From positions 19,187,069 to 19,251,068 of the forward strand of contig CM042552.1 of assembly GCA_023630585.1 (NCBI GenBank): a stretch of DNA of 64,000 nucleotides. The letters run 5' to 3'. The notes under the pieces were generated by a model, which was given only the letters and a program-made list of their open reading frames with translations, had not been told where the DNA came from and made no database searches. The translations under genes were made by a program, and so were the position numbers. This DNA comes from Cranoglanis bouderius (lineage: Eukaryota; Chordata; Actinopteri; Siluriformes; Cranoglanididae). Shown piece by piece: positions 20,940-32,104 of this stretch. Positions within the stretch are counted from its first letter, which is position 1; every line of letters begins with the position of its first letter.

Positions 20940-21490
20940 CGATAACAACAATTAAAGCGTGATTGTGTGTATACAGTATAACAGTGGTGTAATGTAACTG
21001 TATCTGTTATCTGTTTAGTACACTAACTGTATCTAGAAAGTGTCTTTGTTAATATCTTTGCTGTTTTTAATATAAATGCTACCAAATTAACAACATTATC
21101 AGTATGGTGTTTGAATTCTGGCTCTCGGAGATCCTCATCATTCGGGTTTACAGTTGGTCTTAACCAGAGATGTGTGTGGGGCTGTTTGTTTGTATCCACC
21201 CACAATGGGACTCATTTATCAATCTTTTAGTAAAGTTGCATGTGAACGTTTGCTTAAGTGAAACTGAACAAAAAAACCAAAAAAAAAAACCATGGGATTT
21301 ACTAAAGTGTAAGAAATGCTGATTTTCTTCATATTTTTCTGTGTATGTTTATTATCCTTAATATGCAAAGTGAGTTGGCGATACAGCTCATTTGCATGAA
21401 GCGACGCTCACACAATTCCATAAAAGTGACCAGACAGCTGTGAGCACAAAATGAATAATCAGGGTAAAGGCTGAAACCTAGAAGTGTAAA
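20940..21490. other. Non-coding, nothing recognised
   Basis: AT-rich, short A runs near 21280. No feature recognised. Confidence 0.45.
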
Positions 21491-21500
21491 TTATTTTGAC

Positions 21501-21853
21501 CAGTGGTCGAATTGTAAAAAAAAAAAAATTCAAGGGGGATGGTATGGTCAAGTATTTCTTTGGTGGGGCGGGGATTCCCGTAGCTAACCGTACACAATGA
21601 TTTCAAAATTGTTTAATTTTTAAGCACATTTTTATTTAACAAAATATAAGCTTTATTAAATTAACTTGGAGCCATTAAAACAGAACACATGCATTCAAAC
21701 ATGCAATTGTCAAAACAATCTTGGCTTTCATCTGGGAAGGATTATAGAGTAGAATAAAAATCTACATATCCATTATTCACAAAATAATTTATATGTATTG
21801 TATGTCTACGCACCAGATTCTCCCCAGCCCCCCCCGGTCTCTCTCTCTCTCTC

Positions 21854-21890
<37 letters not shown>

Positions 21891-22659
21891 TTTTTAAATC
21901 ATTAGGATGACTTTCCATAGGAGTAATGGTTTATATACTGAACTTTCTGCATTTTTACATTGTTGTATACCGTAAGATATTGGCCTGTAAATAGTGTTTT
22001 GAATTGATCTCACTAGTGTTCTCTAGGCAGTGAAGTAGTCTGTGTGTATTTGTAGGTTTTGTGTGTCATCTGAGGTCAAAGGTTGATTCTGACAAAGGAG
22101 AATATGATTTTGACTAAAATATTTGATTTTGACATGACAGTTTGAGGTTTGTAGAAGTTGGTGTGTAGGTCTTAGATTTAGGTTGTTTAGAGTTGTCAGA
22201 AAATCGTGAATTGATTCATGAATTGTGTGTTCGCAATCGAGAAAAACTGTAATATATATATATATATATAGAGGACCCGAAAAAGCCCCCCGAGTCGGGT
22301 CTCGAACTCCGGCCGCCCGAAGATGAACCATGATGCATCAATATCATTATGTTTTTGTTGCTGTGTGTTTATTTTATCAATAAAATAAATATTAAAATGA
22401 ATATTTTTATGGAATAACCATTCTATAAAAGCAATAAGCCCCGTGAAGCCGTGGTTTACAGTTAGAACAGCAGGGGGTTTTCCGCTCCGCGTCGAGCCTG
22501 ACTAGGCCACCTGTTCTAAATACACTGTAAACCACGGCATGTTGAGGCTTATTGCTTTAATATTTGAGATTAAAATGACAATTTTTGAGCTCCACACTTT
22601 TCAGCGCTCCAAAGCTCTAACAGTGGACGGTAAATACGAACCCATCCCTCCCTCCCTTA

Positions 22660-22733
<74 letters not shown>

Positions 22734-22843
22734 GTTATGTCAGGGGAATGTCTGCGTGAAACTAGCGTGAGGGGATGCTTTTTGTCATTTTTTTCAACAA
22801 GGGGGATGTCATCCCCCCGCATACCCCCTCAAATCGAGCCCTG
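21501..22843. mobile_element. hAT-type non-autonomous element with perfect 8-bp target duplication
   Basis: The ends are inverted repeats, CAGTGGTCGAATTGT on the left and the complement of CAGGGCTCGATTTGAGG on the right. They are flanked by identical ATTTTGAC at 21493-21500 and 22844-22851. CAG ends and an 8-bp duplication are the signature of hAT transposons. No transposase is visible in the 1.34 kb interior, which holds (CA)n tracts at 21857-21887 and 22662-22731, a (TA)n near 22252-22270 and a nested hairpin repeat at 22420-22555. Confidence 0.85.
22420..22555. mobile_element. Hairpin MITE nested in the hAT-type element
   Basis: Arms 'agcaataagcc..gccgtggtttacagt' (22429-22463) and 'actgtaaaccacggc..ggcttattgct' (22523-22556) are inverted repeats. 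They enclose a GC-rich centre with a second pair, 'ttagaacag'/'ctgttctaa'. This is a short fold-back element. Its class is not assigned. Confidence 0.65.
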
Positions 22844-22851
22844 ATTTTGAC

Positions 22852-23200
22852 TCACTTCTATGCCAGTAAAAATATTTAATAACCTATAATGTAAAAAGAA
22901 TAAGTGTGCTTCTGTCAGCTGAGGAATTTGTTTATGCCATTTCTTTTGTCATAATTAAATGATGATTTTTATTTGTCTTAATTTATGTGTTTGTGTCTTT
23001 ATTTAAAAAAAAAAAATATTATTCTTCAATTAATGCCAATAACATAAAATGACTGGTTTTACTAAAAGAAGAGAAAAATAAGTGCAGATCTGGTTTTATA
23101 AGATAAAATATCATTTCCACCTGTTATTAGCATGCTATTTTAATCATATTTGATAGAACTGCCAATAAGGTATTTTATAGCAATGTTATAAATATGGCAT
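22852..23200. other. Non-coding, nothing recognised
   Basis: AT-rich sequence between the hAT-type element and the LINE. Confidence 0.45.
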
Positions 23201-23204
23201 GACT

Positions 23205-25165
23205 GGGGGAGACAGGTAGGAAGGTGCTAGGTGTGTCATCTGGAAGGAGGAAGAAGACAAGGAGACTTGGTGGTCGAATGAGGAAGTTCAGGAGAGTATC
23301 CAGAGGACGAGGTTAGCTAGGAAGAAGTGGGACAGTGAGAGGACGGAGGAAAGTAGACAGGAATATAGGGAGATGCAGCGTGAGGTTAAGATAGAGGTGG
23401 CAAGGGCCAAACAGAAAGCTTATGAGGACATGTATGCAAGGTTAGATAGTAAGGAAGGTGAGAGGGATTTGTATCGGTTGGCGAGGCAGAGGGATAGAGA
23501 TGGTAAGGATGTGCAGCAGGTTAGAGTGATTAAAGATAGAGATGGAAATGTGTTGACAGGTGACAGGAGGGTGAGGGAAAGGTGGAAGGAGTACTTTGAG
23601 GAACTGATGAATGAGGAAATGACAGAGAGAGAAGAGTAGTAGAGGCAAATATTGTTGAGCAGGAAGTAGAAAGGATTAGCAAGGGTGAAGTTAGGAGAGC
23701 TTTGAAGAGGATGCAGAGAGGAAAAGCGGGTGGTCCTGATGACATACTAGTGGAGGTATGGAAGTGTCTAGGAGAGATGGCAGTAGAATTTTTAACTAGG
23801 TTGTTCAACGAGGTCTTAGAGAGTGAGAGGATGCCTGAGGAATGGAGGAGAAGTGTTTTGGTGCCGATTTTTAAGAACAAGGGAGATGTGCAGAGTTGTG
23901 GAAACTACAGAGGTATTAAGCTGATGAGCCATACAATGAAGTTGTGGGAAAGAGTAGTGGAAGCAAGGCTAAGGGGAGAAGTGAGCATTTGTGAGCAGCA
24001 GTATGGTTTCACGCCAAGAAGGAGCACTACAGATGCAATATTTGCTTTGAGAATGTTGATGGAGAAGTACAGAGAGGGTCAGAAAGAGCTGCATTGTGTC
24101 TTTGTAGATTTAGAGAAAGCATATGACAGGGTGCCAAGAGAGGAGCTGTGGTATTGTATGAGAAGGTCTGGAGTGGCAGAGAAGTATGTTAGAGTGGTGC
24201 AGGATATGTATGAGAGCAGTAGGACAGTGGTAAGGTGTGCTGTAGGTGTGACAGAGGAGTTCACGGTGAAGGTGGGACTGCATCAAGGATCGGCTCTGAG
24301 CCCCTTCTTGTTTGCGGTGATGATGGACAGGCTGACAGAGGAGGTCAGACAGGAATCTCCATGGACTATGATGTTTGCGGATGACATTGTGTTCTGTAGT
24401 GAGAGCAGGGTGCAGGTGGAGGAAAGTCTAGAGAGGTGGAGGTTTGCTCTGGAGAGAAGAGGAATGAAGGTTAGTTGCAGCAAGACAGAATACATGTGTG
24501 TGTATGAGAGGGATCCAAGTGGAACAGTGAGGTTACAGGGAGAAGAGATAAAGAAGGTGCAGGATTTTAAGTACTTAGGGTCAACAGTCCAGAGCAACGG
24601 GGAGTGTGGAAAAGAGGTGAAGAAGCGTGTGCAGGCAGGTTGGAACGGGTGGAGAAAAGTGTCAGGTCTGTTGTGCAATAAAAGAGTACCAGCAAGAATG
24701 AAAGGAAAGGTGTACAGGACAGTAGTGAGACCAGCAATGTTGTATGGTTTGGAGACAGTTGCACTGAGGAAAAGACAGGAGGAAGAGTTAGAGGTAGCAG
24801 AGCTGAAGATGTTGAGGTTCTCTTTGGGAGTGACGAGGATGGATAGGATCAGGAATGAGTACATCAGGGGGACAGCACATGTGAGATGTTTTGGAGACAA
24901 AGTTAGAGAGGCCAGGTTGAGATGGTTTGGACATGTTCAGACGAGGGAGAGTGAATATATCGGTAAAAGGATGCTGAGGTTAGAGCTGCCAGGCAGGAGG
25001 CCGAGAGGAAGACCAAAGAGGAGGTTTATGGCTGTAGTGAAGGAGGACATGAAGGTAGTCGGTCTGAGAGAAGAGGATGCAGGGGATAGGGCTAGATGGA
25101 GGCAGATGATTCGCTGTGGCGACCCCTGACGGGAACAGCCAAAAGGAAAGGAGGAGGAGGGGAGT
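23205..25165 (+). mobile_element. RTE-type LINE, 5' truncated
   Basis: About 2 kb of a fish RTE-like retrotransposon. Homology starts inside the region between endonuclease and reverse transcriptase, so the 5' half is absent. That is the usual outcome of incomplete reverse transcription. It ends in a purine-rich tail (about 25135-25165). Confidence 0.85.
23373..25129 (+). pseudogene. RTE-type reverse transcriptase, one frameshift, endonuclease missing
   Basis: Reverse transcriptase that would copy the element RNA at a nicked target. The piece 23373-23639 (WKEYFEELMNEEMTEREE) continues after a frameshift near 23630-23636 in the frame running to 25129. Visible palm motifs: NYRGIKLMSHTMKLWERVV, VFVDLEKAYDRVPRE, LHQGSALSPFLFAVMMDRL and FADD (in MMFADDIVF). 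A C-terminal LRWFGHVQTRESEYIGKRML and PGRRPRGRPKRRF follow, then RQMIRCGDP. The palm is otherwise open for over 470 codons, so the copy is fairly young. No endonuclease domain is present. Confidence 0.88.
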
Positions 25166-25370
25166 AATTGATGGTAATTTGTGGCTTAAATGATCAAATT
25201 TGTGTCCTCACTGTTCCTAGTGTTGTCTGGCATTCACAGATCACATGAAGATTTTTATTTAGTACATTTCCTCATCTCTCCCAAAAAATTAATGCATGGC
25301 TACATCACTGTGCAGTGCCACAGATTTGTGTTAATGACGTGGACTTTGTTTGTTCAAATAATTTATTATG
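25166..25370. other. Non-coding spacer
   Basis: Short AT-rich stretch between the LINE and the MITE. The 62-codon open frame has no recognisable feature. Confidence 0.4.
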
Positions 25371-25372
25371 TA

Positions 25373-26552
25373 CACTGAAAAAAATGATGTGTTGGATTTA
25401 CTTAAAATATATATGCACCATTTTTGCTTCACACTTTTAAGTAAATTCAACTTAAAGTAATTTTAAGTTCAATTAACAAGAAAACCTTTGTTATGCACTG
25501 AAAGAAATGATGTGTTGGATTTACTTAAAATATATATGCACCATTTTTGCTTCACAGTTTTTAAGTAAATTCAACTTGGAGTAATTAAGTAAAAGATAAC
25601 CTTTGTTATGTGTTTGTGTAGCTCATTTACATTAACACAAGGTAATTCATGGAGTTGAATAAAACTGCTGTGCTTACACTGAACGTTCAATATCTTAAAA
25701 TAAACAACACAGACAATTAGCACAAAATAAAGCATTTTTTTACTGTATTGGACAATGGTTACGATACTATGGTTTAAAAAAACATGAATAATGAATTGAG
25801 TACAGCTCAATAAGAAAAAATATCACTTCATTCAACAAAAGTTTACAAAAGGTTTTCAGACAGTTAGTACAAAAATGAAGCATTTGTTTGACAGATTGCA
25901 ATGCTACATGCTACAGATTGCAAAGCTGCATGCTATAGATTGCAATGCTACATGCTACAGATTGCAATGCTACATGCTACAGATTGCAATGCTACATGCT
26001 ACAGATTGCAATGCTACATGCTACAAACACTCGGACAAACTCGATGCTTGCAAACTTTTTTTTTTTTTTTTTTACCAAGTACTAACATTCGTAGCCATTA
26101 AAACATTCTGTTTAAAAAGTACCCCCTTGAGCACTTACGCAATAAATGAGTGTTAATGGATGTTAAAAAGTAAAACTCTAATATTTTGCTTCATTTATTT
26201 AAAGATTATTTGACAAAGTTTTCATCGTCTTCACCAAGTTGTGCTTCAGAAAATGGCTCCTTCACATCTTTCACCGGATATTTGCATGTCACGTGGCTCA
26301 CAGTCATACTTCAAATTTTAAGTTGGGTTTACTCAACCTTAACCTAACTGTAACTGTAACTGACGTGACTCACGTTTTTTTGTTCACTTTATGCATACTC
26401 TTAATTTCACCTGGTAATTGACATTTTTGTGTTGAAAACACTAATGTATGTTAAGTAAGCTAAAATATTTCAAAAAATGAACGTTTTTGAGTTTAATCTA
26501 TTTATATTTGTACGTAATGGTTGTTGAGCCAACGAATCATTTTTTTTCAGTG
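25373..26552. mobile_element. MITE-like element with CACTGAAAAAAATGA termini
   Basis: The left end CACTGAAAAAAATGATG..TTGG and right end CCAACGAATCATTTTTTTTCAGTG are inverted repeats. TA flanks both sides (25371-25372 and 26553-26554). There is no transposase. The left about 120 bp are duplicated in tandem (25373-25494 and 25496-25615). A 22-bp minisatellite lies inside. The right end abuts the acceptor region of the first lectin coding exon, about 60 bp away. Confidence 0.7.
25895..26026. repeat. 22-bp minisatellite, six copies
   Basis: Tandem 'gattgcaatgctacatgcta' plus 'ca', the second unit variant. It lies inside the MITE-like element and creates meaningless Cys/Ala/Thr-rich open frames. 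Confidence 0.95.
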
Positions 26553-26618
26553 TACAGTGTACAGTTTATATGTATAATATAGTAAGGTGTATGTATATGC
26601 TTTTATTTCCCCACAGAA

Positions 26619-28332
26619 ATGGATCGAAAAGGCATTTCTATAATCTTGTTTTACTCAGGTCAGTGTGTGGCCACAGTACATTTTATGCAAATTTGTGTTT
26701 ATGGATTAGTCCTTAATTTTTAAGTTTTTTAAAACTGTCATGTGTCAAACTCGTGCATTAAGCTGTTAAACCATGAGTCATTATTGTGTTTTGCATGTAA
26801 TCATATTCAGAGTCATTTCTTCTGTTCTGCTACACTATAATGTTTGATTAAGTCTAATTTTCCTGCTTTTCACAGTAGTATGTGGTATAGGAGCATATAT
26901 TCCTCATCGCTATCACTTTGTAAATGAGAATAAAACCTGGAGTGAAGCTCAGACTTACTGCAGAGCGAAATACACTGATCTGGCCTCCATAAACAACATG
27001 GAAGAGATGATGAAGCTGAATCACAGACTGAAGAAGGAATCTGCAAAGCGAGCTTGGATCGGTCTACAGAGAGAGGGCACTGGGAAATGGCTGTGGTCTC
27101 TGGCAGATCAAACTTTCTACAAAGACGGAGACAATTACACAAACTGGAAAAGTGGACAACCAGACAACCAAGGGGGAAATGAGTCCTGTGTTGACATGGA
27201 TAAATTAGGCTGCTGGTTTGATGCTACCTGTGACACGAAATTACAATTTGTGTGTTATGGAGGTAAATTTTACAGATACATGTTCATAAATGGCAATAAT
27301 ACTAAATGCTGTGTCACTACTGAAGTCTAATTGATCAGTGTTTATTGTTTTCCAACTTTACACTTTTATGTCTAGTGTTCTTTTATGGATTTTGCAGGAA
27401 TAATTAGGAGAAATTACAAAGACAAAGTTCATGATGTAACTTTGTAAAATGTTATTTTATTGTTGTTTTTTCCCCCAGAAAATAAAACCGGCACTAATAA
27501 ATACATAGTTATTAATGAGAAACAGACCTGGCTTGATGCTCAGACCTACTGCAGAGAGAAATACATTGACCTGTTCAGTGTGAGGAACAAAACTGAGAAT
27601 GAGGAGGTCCTGGGAGTGATTCAAAATACAGTGGATAAAGGTGTTTGGATTGGTCTGTTTTATGACTTCTGGAAGTGGTCAGATGGGAGTAGTTCCTCAT
27701 TCAGATACTGGAGCTCTGACCAACTGCATAATCCTAATGATACTGATAATGATAAGTGTGCTGCAGTGGATATGACTGAGAAGAAGAAGAATCTCACCTG
27801 GAATAATGTGAACTGCAACAAAAACTTCCCATTTATCTGCCACGAGAGTGAGATAAATTGCAATGATTCATCACTGCTTCTATTTATTTATATTTTTCAG
27901 TTTATTTTTCTCTAATACTTTTAATGTGTTGAAAGTACCACTATTTCTCCCCTTGTATTTCCAGATAAGCTGATCCTGATTAATAAGAATCTGACTTGGA
28001 AAGAAGCTCTGAGGCACTGTAGGAACCATCATCATGACCTGGTCTCAGTGCGCACTGAGGAGATGCAGCTCCTGGTGAAGGAAGTGGCTCAAAACGCCTC
28101 CACTGAACACGTGTGGCTCGGCCTGCGTCACAGCTGCGCTCTGGGCTTCTGGTACTGGGTGACTGGAGAGATGATCTGCTACCAGGACTGGGCCCTGGGG
28201 AACGGGATAGGGATCGAAGACTGCAGCAATGAGGAGAGAACCGGAGCAGTGCAGTCTGGAGGAAACCAGCAGTGGATCAGCCTGCCTCAGAGCTACAACC
28301 TCAACTTCATCTGCTCTAACTATGAAGGTTAG
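26619..28332 (+). CDS. Secreted C-type lectin with three lectin domains (four coding exons)
   Basis: Inferred exons: 26619-26658, 26876-27262, 27479-27847, 27965-28332, with AG/GT boundaries and phase-1 introns throughout. They give about 387 residues. Exon one starts MDRKGISIILFYS, a short hydrophobic signal peptide finishing in the next exon (VVCG). Each later exon encodes one C-type lectin domain. Domain 1 has WSEAQTYCRAKYTDL, AWIGLQREG, QPD within NWKSGQPDNQ, and WFDATCD. Domain 2 has WLDAQTYCREKYIDL, VWIGLFYDFWKW and LTWNNVNC. Domain 3 has WKEALRHCRNHHHDL, VWLGLRHSC and LNFIC, then stop TAG. No membrane segment is seen, so a secreted or soluble sugar- or ligand-binding protein of innate immunity is likely. 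Calcium-site residues are incomplete in every domain. One exon per domain suits a tandem-duplicating fish lectin family. The product name beyond this is not certain. Confidence 0.85.
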
Positions 28333-29040
28333 TCAGTGTGGTGTTTTCAAACATATGAAGGCTGAAGACAGGTTGTGGTCCATCGTCTGTAACCACCATC
28401 TGCAGATCTTCACCGATATCTCATTTTTATTTCTTATGAACAATTTTACTTCATTCTATCCAGATGTTTCTCCCCCCACATGTTTAATCCTATATCTAAG
28501 CCTTAAACTTGTATCATGTATTTTTTTTCCTCCCATTTTTCAATGTTATTCATGCAAATTGTACTCAATATGTTGTAGTTGTTTTCTTCATTAATAGAGT
28601 GGGGTTTGAGGTAAACAAGATGAAATGCAGTTACTTCTTTCATACTGTAATTAAAGTGTAAGCAGCTTTATAATATTTTAGGTTGCACATGCCTGTATAG
28701 ACAAACAGTATAACACCATAAAGTCATAATTACAGCATGTATAGCTGTAACATCTGAATACATTAATGTTAAACATATTCATGATTCAAAATGCAATTTC
28801 TCTTGTTTAGTTCTCTATTTTTATTTTTTTCTCTTAAAATTGTCTATTTGCATATATGAATATATTACTGGTTATTTTTAAACTGTATTTTAAAAAAAAT
28901 ATCAGGGGTGGTGGTGTCTCTATACCTGTCATGTCAGATCATTTGACTTTTAATACATTAGAACATGGAGTGTAATGATTATTTGAATTAATTTCTCCAA
29001 TAAAGTGAATATATTATTTTGACTTGAATAGTTTGTTGTG
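28333..29040 (+). other. Lectin 3' untranslated region and poly(A) site
   Basis: After the TAG stop at 28330-28332 no coding sequence follows. AATAAA occurs at 28999-29004 with a GT-rich stretch at 29030-29045, a plausible cleavage site. The stop overlaps a possible donor (GAAG|GTTAGT), so the 3' region may alternatively be a separate exon. Positions 28500-28930 are duplicated at 20150-20500. Confidence 0.5.
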
Positions 29041-29309
29041 TGTTCATTTGCAAGAATAATGTATTTTCCAGTATAATAGAATAATAACTTTCCAGTTTCG
29101 GTTATTTTTAAGTGATGGTATGGAATAGTCCAGTTATGAAAGTCTATCTATGTGAATTGTTAGCTTAATGGGACATAATGTATGTATTTTAATTTCTAAT
29201 ACAACCTATACAATATTTCTAATTATAAATCTAGCTCTAAAATCATTAGACTATAGGTAGAATCCTGACTAAAATATCTTTAGTAGCCATCTACGAACAC
29301 AACGTTTTC

Positions 29310-29490
29310 AGTAATGAGGTTAGGGATAGTGTGCGTCACCCCAAGAGACCTTTTAATCGTGTTACTTTCTCTGGTGTTGTTTTATGAAATTGATTCTGGA
29401 GGCCACCGAGGAACTCAACGGTCTCATTTCCATAATTCCCTGGCAGTTACGAGACACTAAGCCCACAAAGATCTGATAATAGGGCAATGT
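29310..29490 (+). promoter_or_regulatory. Conserved block 5, copy c
   Basis: Third plus-strand copy: 'gaccttttaatcgtgttact', 'ttttatgaaattgattctgg', 'aactcaacggtctcatttcc' and 'ataattccctggcagttac'. More diverged at its left end than copies a and b, and not followed by a (GT)n tract. Confidence 0.55.
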
Positions 29491-29784
29491 TACACTATGC
29501 TAGTACAGATAATAATGTCACAAAACATGTCACTTCTGAGCAAACAGTGAAAATGATTTCACCCCCCCCCTCGATACAATCAAGAAACGTAGCAATGACA
29601 GGACCCAGGTGGAGACAGGACTAGAAATGCACATGGTCAGGCAATCTTGTGACATAAGCAAAATCACATTACCCTTAGAACCACACTGTGCACTCTGAGT
29701 GGGAATTTGAACCCCCCTACTAACACTCCTGACATTATATATATATCAATTATACTATTATATTATCTGTCTATAGAGATAAGA

Positions 29785-30045
29785 ACTCTAGCGTGCACTG
29801 ATTGACGCCTCCACTCCCACTTCATTCTCATTCGAGTGCCACTTCTTGCTTGGAACCCACTGTGCCTAAGCTGCAGCTAATTAGCACGCAAAATAAAGTC
29901 AACAAACATTTCCATTAGCCGCGGTGTCATTATCAAAACAATTAAGCATCCGAGGAATTGATAAGGGGCATCAGGTGGTATGAAGCGACAGTCGAGTACA
30001 GCCTCTCACTGCAAGTGAATGTGTGTGTGTGTGCGTGGGTGTGGG
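29785..30045 (+). promoter_or_regulatory. Conserved block 7, copy a
   Basis: Tandem partner of 30235-30470, about 450 bp apart. Nearly identical long words include 'cattcgagtgcca', 'cccactgtgcctaagctgca', 'ctaattagca', 'tcaacaaacatttccattag', 'cggtgtcatta', 'aaaacaatta', 'gcatccgaggaattgataa' and 'gagtacagcctctc'. Several TAATTA-type homeodomain-like words are present. A (GT)n follows. A duplicated enhancer is a reasonable inference. A repeat element is the alternative. Confidence 0.6.
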
Positions 30046-30234
30046 TGTGCGTGTCCATGCATACATGATTCATACACCAAGAACCCTTTACTGCTTTATT
30101 GGATTTGCCTCCTGCATCTCCACTGACACAATAGTGATGCTAGCACTATAGCGATATGCATGATGGTAGTTTGCTGAGAACGCACAGTCAACTCATGTTA
30201 GTTATACTAAGAACGTGTGATTACATCGTTGCAG

Positions 30235-30470
30235 CTCTGCTAAGATTAGCCTCATTCGAGTGCCAATTCCTGCTTGGATCCCACTGTGCCTAAGCTGCAA
30301 CTAATTAGCATACTATCTTTTCAAAATAAATTCAACAAACATTTCCATTAGTCACGGTGTCATTAGCAAAACAATTAGGCATCCGAGGAATTGATAAAAC
30401 GCATCAGGTGCTACGAAGCCCCGGTTGAGTACAGCCTCTCGATGCAAGTGTGTGTGTGTGTGTGTGTGTG
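30235..30470 (+). promoter_or_regulatory. Conserved block 7, copy b
   Basis: Second copy of the block at 29785-30045, with small insertions ('tactatctttt' near 30310) and followed by its own (GT)n at 30449-30470. Confidence 0.6.
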
Positions 30471-32100
30471 CTTCTTATCTTCTCTTTATGCAGTTAAAGT
30501 CCATTACATTCCCATTTTTAACCCATTCCACTTTGTCATGATCAGTTTCAAAGCCGACACGTTAAAACTGTCATTTCCACGTTAGGTCTCTCCGTAATCC
30601 TCCCGATTTGATCGAACAGCGCATTCTGCTTTCTCCCGAAAGCTCTCTGTAATGTCCCTGCACTTCTCCTCAACCTGAAAAGCAGGAGTGTAATTTAGAC
30701 GAGAGCACAGGGATGGAAGCACTCGACACTTCTCTCATCTCCTCTTCATCCTCTCTGCATTTCTCTTTCTGTGGACAGACAATGTGAGTAATGAAACGGA
30801 TCAAAGGATCGGTAGGACGGTGAGAGAAGGTGGTAATCACTGTGGTGTGCTAATATCGCCATCTCGTTAGCCTTCTGTGTCCTCTGACAGAAAAAGAGAA
30901 GAGAGGACAGGCTGAGCACCGGCATTAACACAATTACCGCTATTCAGCAGAAATCAGTACTTCATTACTGCTTTAGAAGTTATTTAGATGAAAATATTCT
31001 GAATACAGTTTATGTTAAAGGTTGAGTTTAGATTTTGGTCTTATAGTGTGCATACAGTATTTGTTGTCTTTGAATAGCTGAACACATTTCTGATCGGTTT
31101 TATGGGTCTGACATGGTAAGATGGCATTATCTGCATAAGATACTGTTTTTTAAGATACAAAAACACTTTATTTTGAGGGTTAGCTCTACTTTTTTTTTTT
31201 TTTTTTTAGATTTTTATTCATTAGAAGTTCATAAAAAAAAAAAAAATTATATTACAGAGAAGAATTTTCTGTGTCGGAAAAGCTACACCTCAAAACGCTG
31301 ACACTGGAGACTCCTTCCATAAACAAACTTGTTCTTACAGAAAACTTCGCCTTATCTACAATTAACATTGTTCTAAAAAATGATGATAAAACATACTGAG
31401 CCGTGTTATTAACTTTACAGGAGCTGGAATTTTAGTCAAGCCACAGGCTTTCATAGAAATTAGCTTGCGAATGCTGATATTTCATCTTTCCTGCGTAAAA
31501 TATGGATGAAATTATAACACAGGGTAGCCCGGGGATGTCTTTATTGATACTCAGAATGCATTTTGTCAGATCAGCAGAGAGAAAAGAGCAGCTGGAACGT
31601 CACAATTATTAACTGCGGGGAATGTGGTATAAACACACGGAATGTTCCGGCACCAGATGGTTCTCGGTAATTGGAGTGACAACGCACTTCCAATGACGGG
31701 TAACACTCTTAATAAAGCATGAGGAAGGAATTAATGTCAGTTGGAGTTTTATTTCTTTTTGAAATGGACCGTTTCATTTTGCTATTTTGATTGCAATTTT
31801 ATTATTTATTACGTTATACGGTGAGTTTGCCCGTTTGCACTGATCTACTAATTCATAAATGGGCATAAACATAAAGAGTTCTGATCTCTGAGATTTCCCC
31901 TTCACACCACACTATAGTTTGGAAAATAGAGGATGGAACAGAGGACTTGGACTTGGAGTCAAAGCTTAGAGGCACAGGACTTTTTGGTGTCCATCATAAA
32001 ACATATTCTTGAGCATTGGCGGTACGTAATATTGGTGGCTCAAGGATGGAGATCCACATTAGATGAAATATAAGTATTTTGTGCTACGAACTCAGGAACT
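30471..32100. other. Non-coding; repeat P tail near 31280-31420
   Basis: Positions about 31285-31345 carry 'acactggagactccttccat' and 'cttacagaaaacttcgcctt', the tail of interspersed repeat P. The stretch 31560-31740 looks unique and unusually balanced in composition for its surroundings, but no second copy was found. No gene is supported. Confidence 0.5.
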
Positions 32101-32104
32101 TATA

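Noticed and set aside
20681..20962. 93-codon plus-strand frame near the candidate lectin leader exon
   Set aside because: No domain or signal. It runs across the better-supported splice donor at 20852 and does not join the lectin frame.
24283..24900. 205-codon minus-strand open frame
   Set aside because: Antisense shadow of the RTE-type reverse transcriptase.
25875..26156. Open frames with repeated YMLQIA or ATDCN motifs
   Set aside because: Produced by the 22-bp minisatellite in the MITE.
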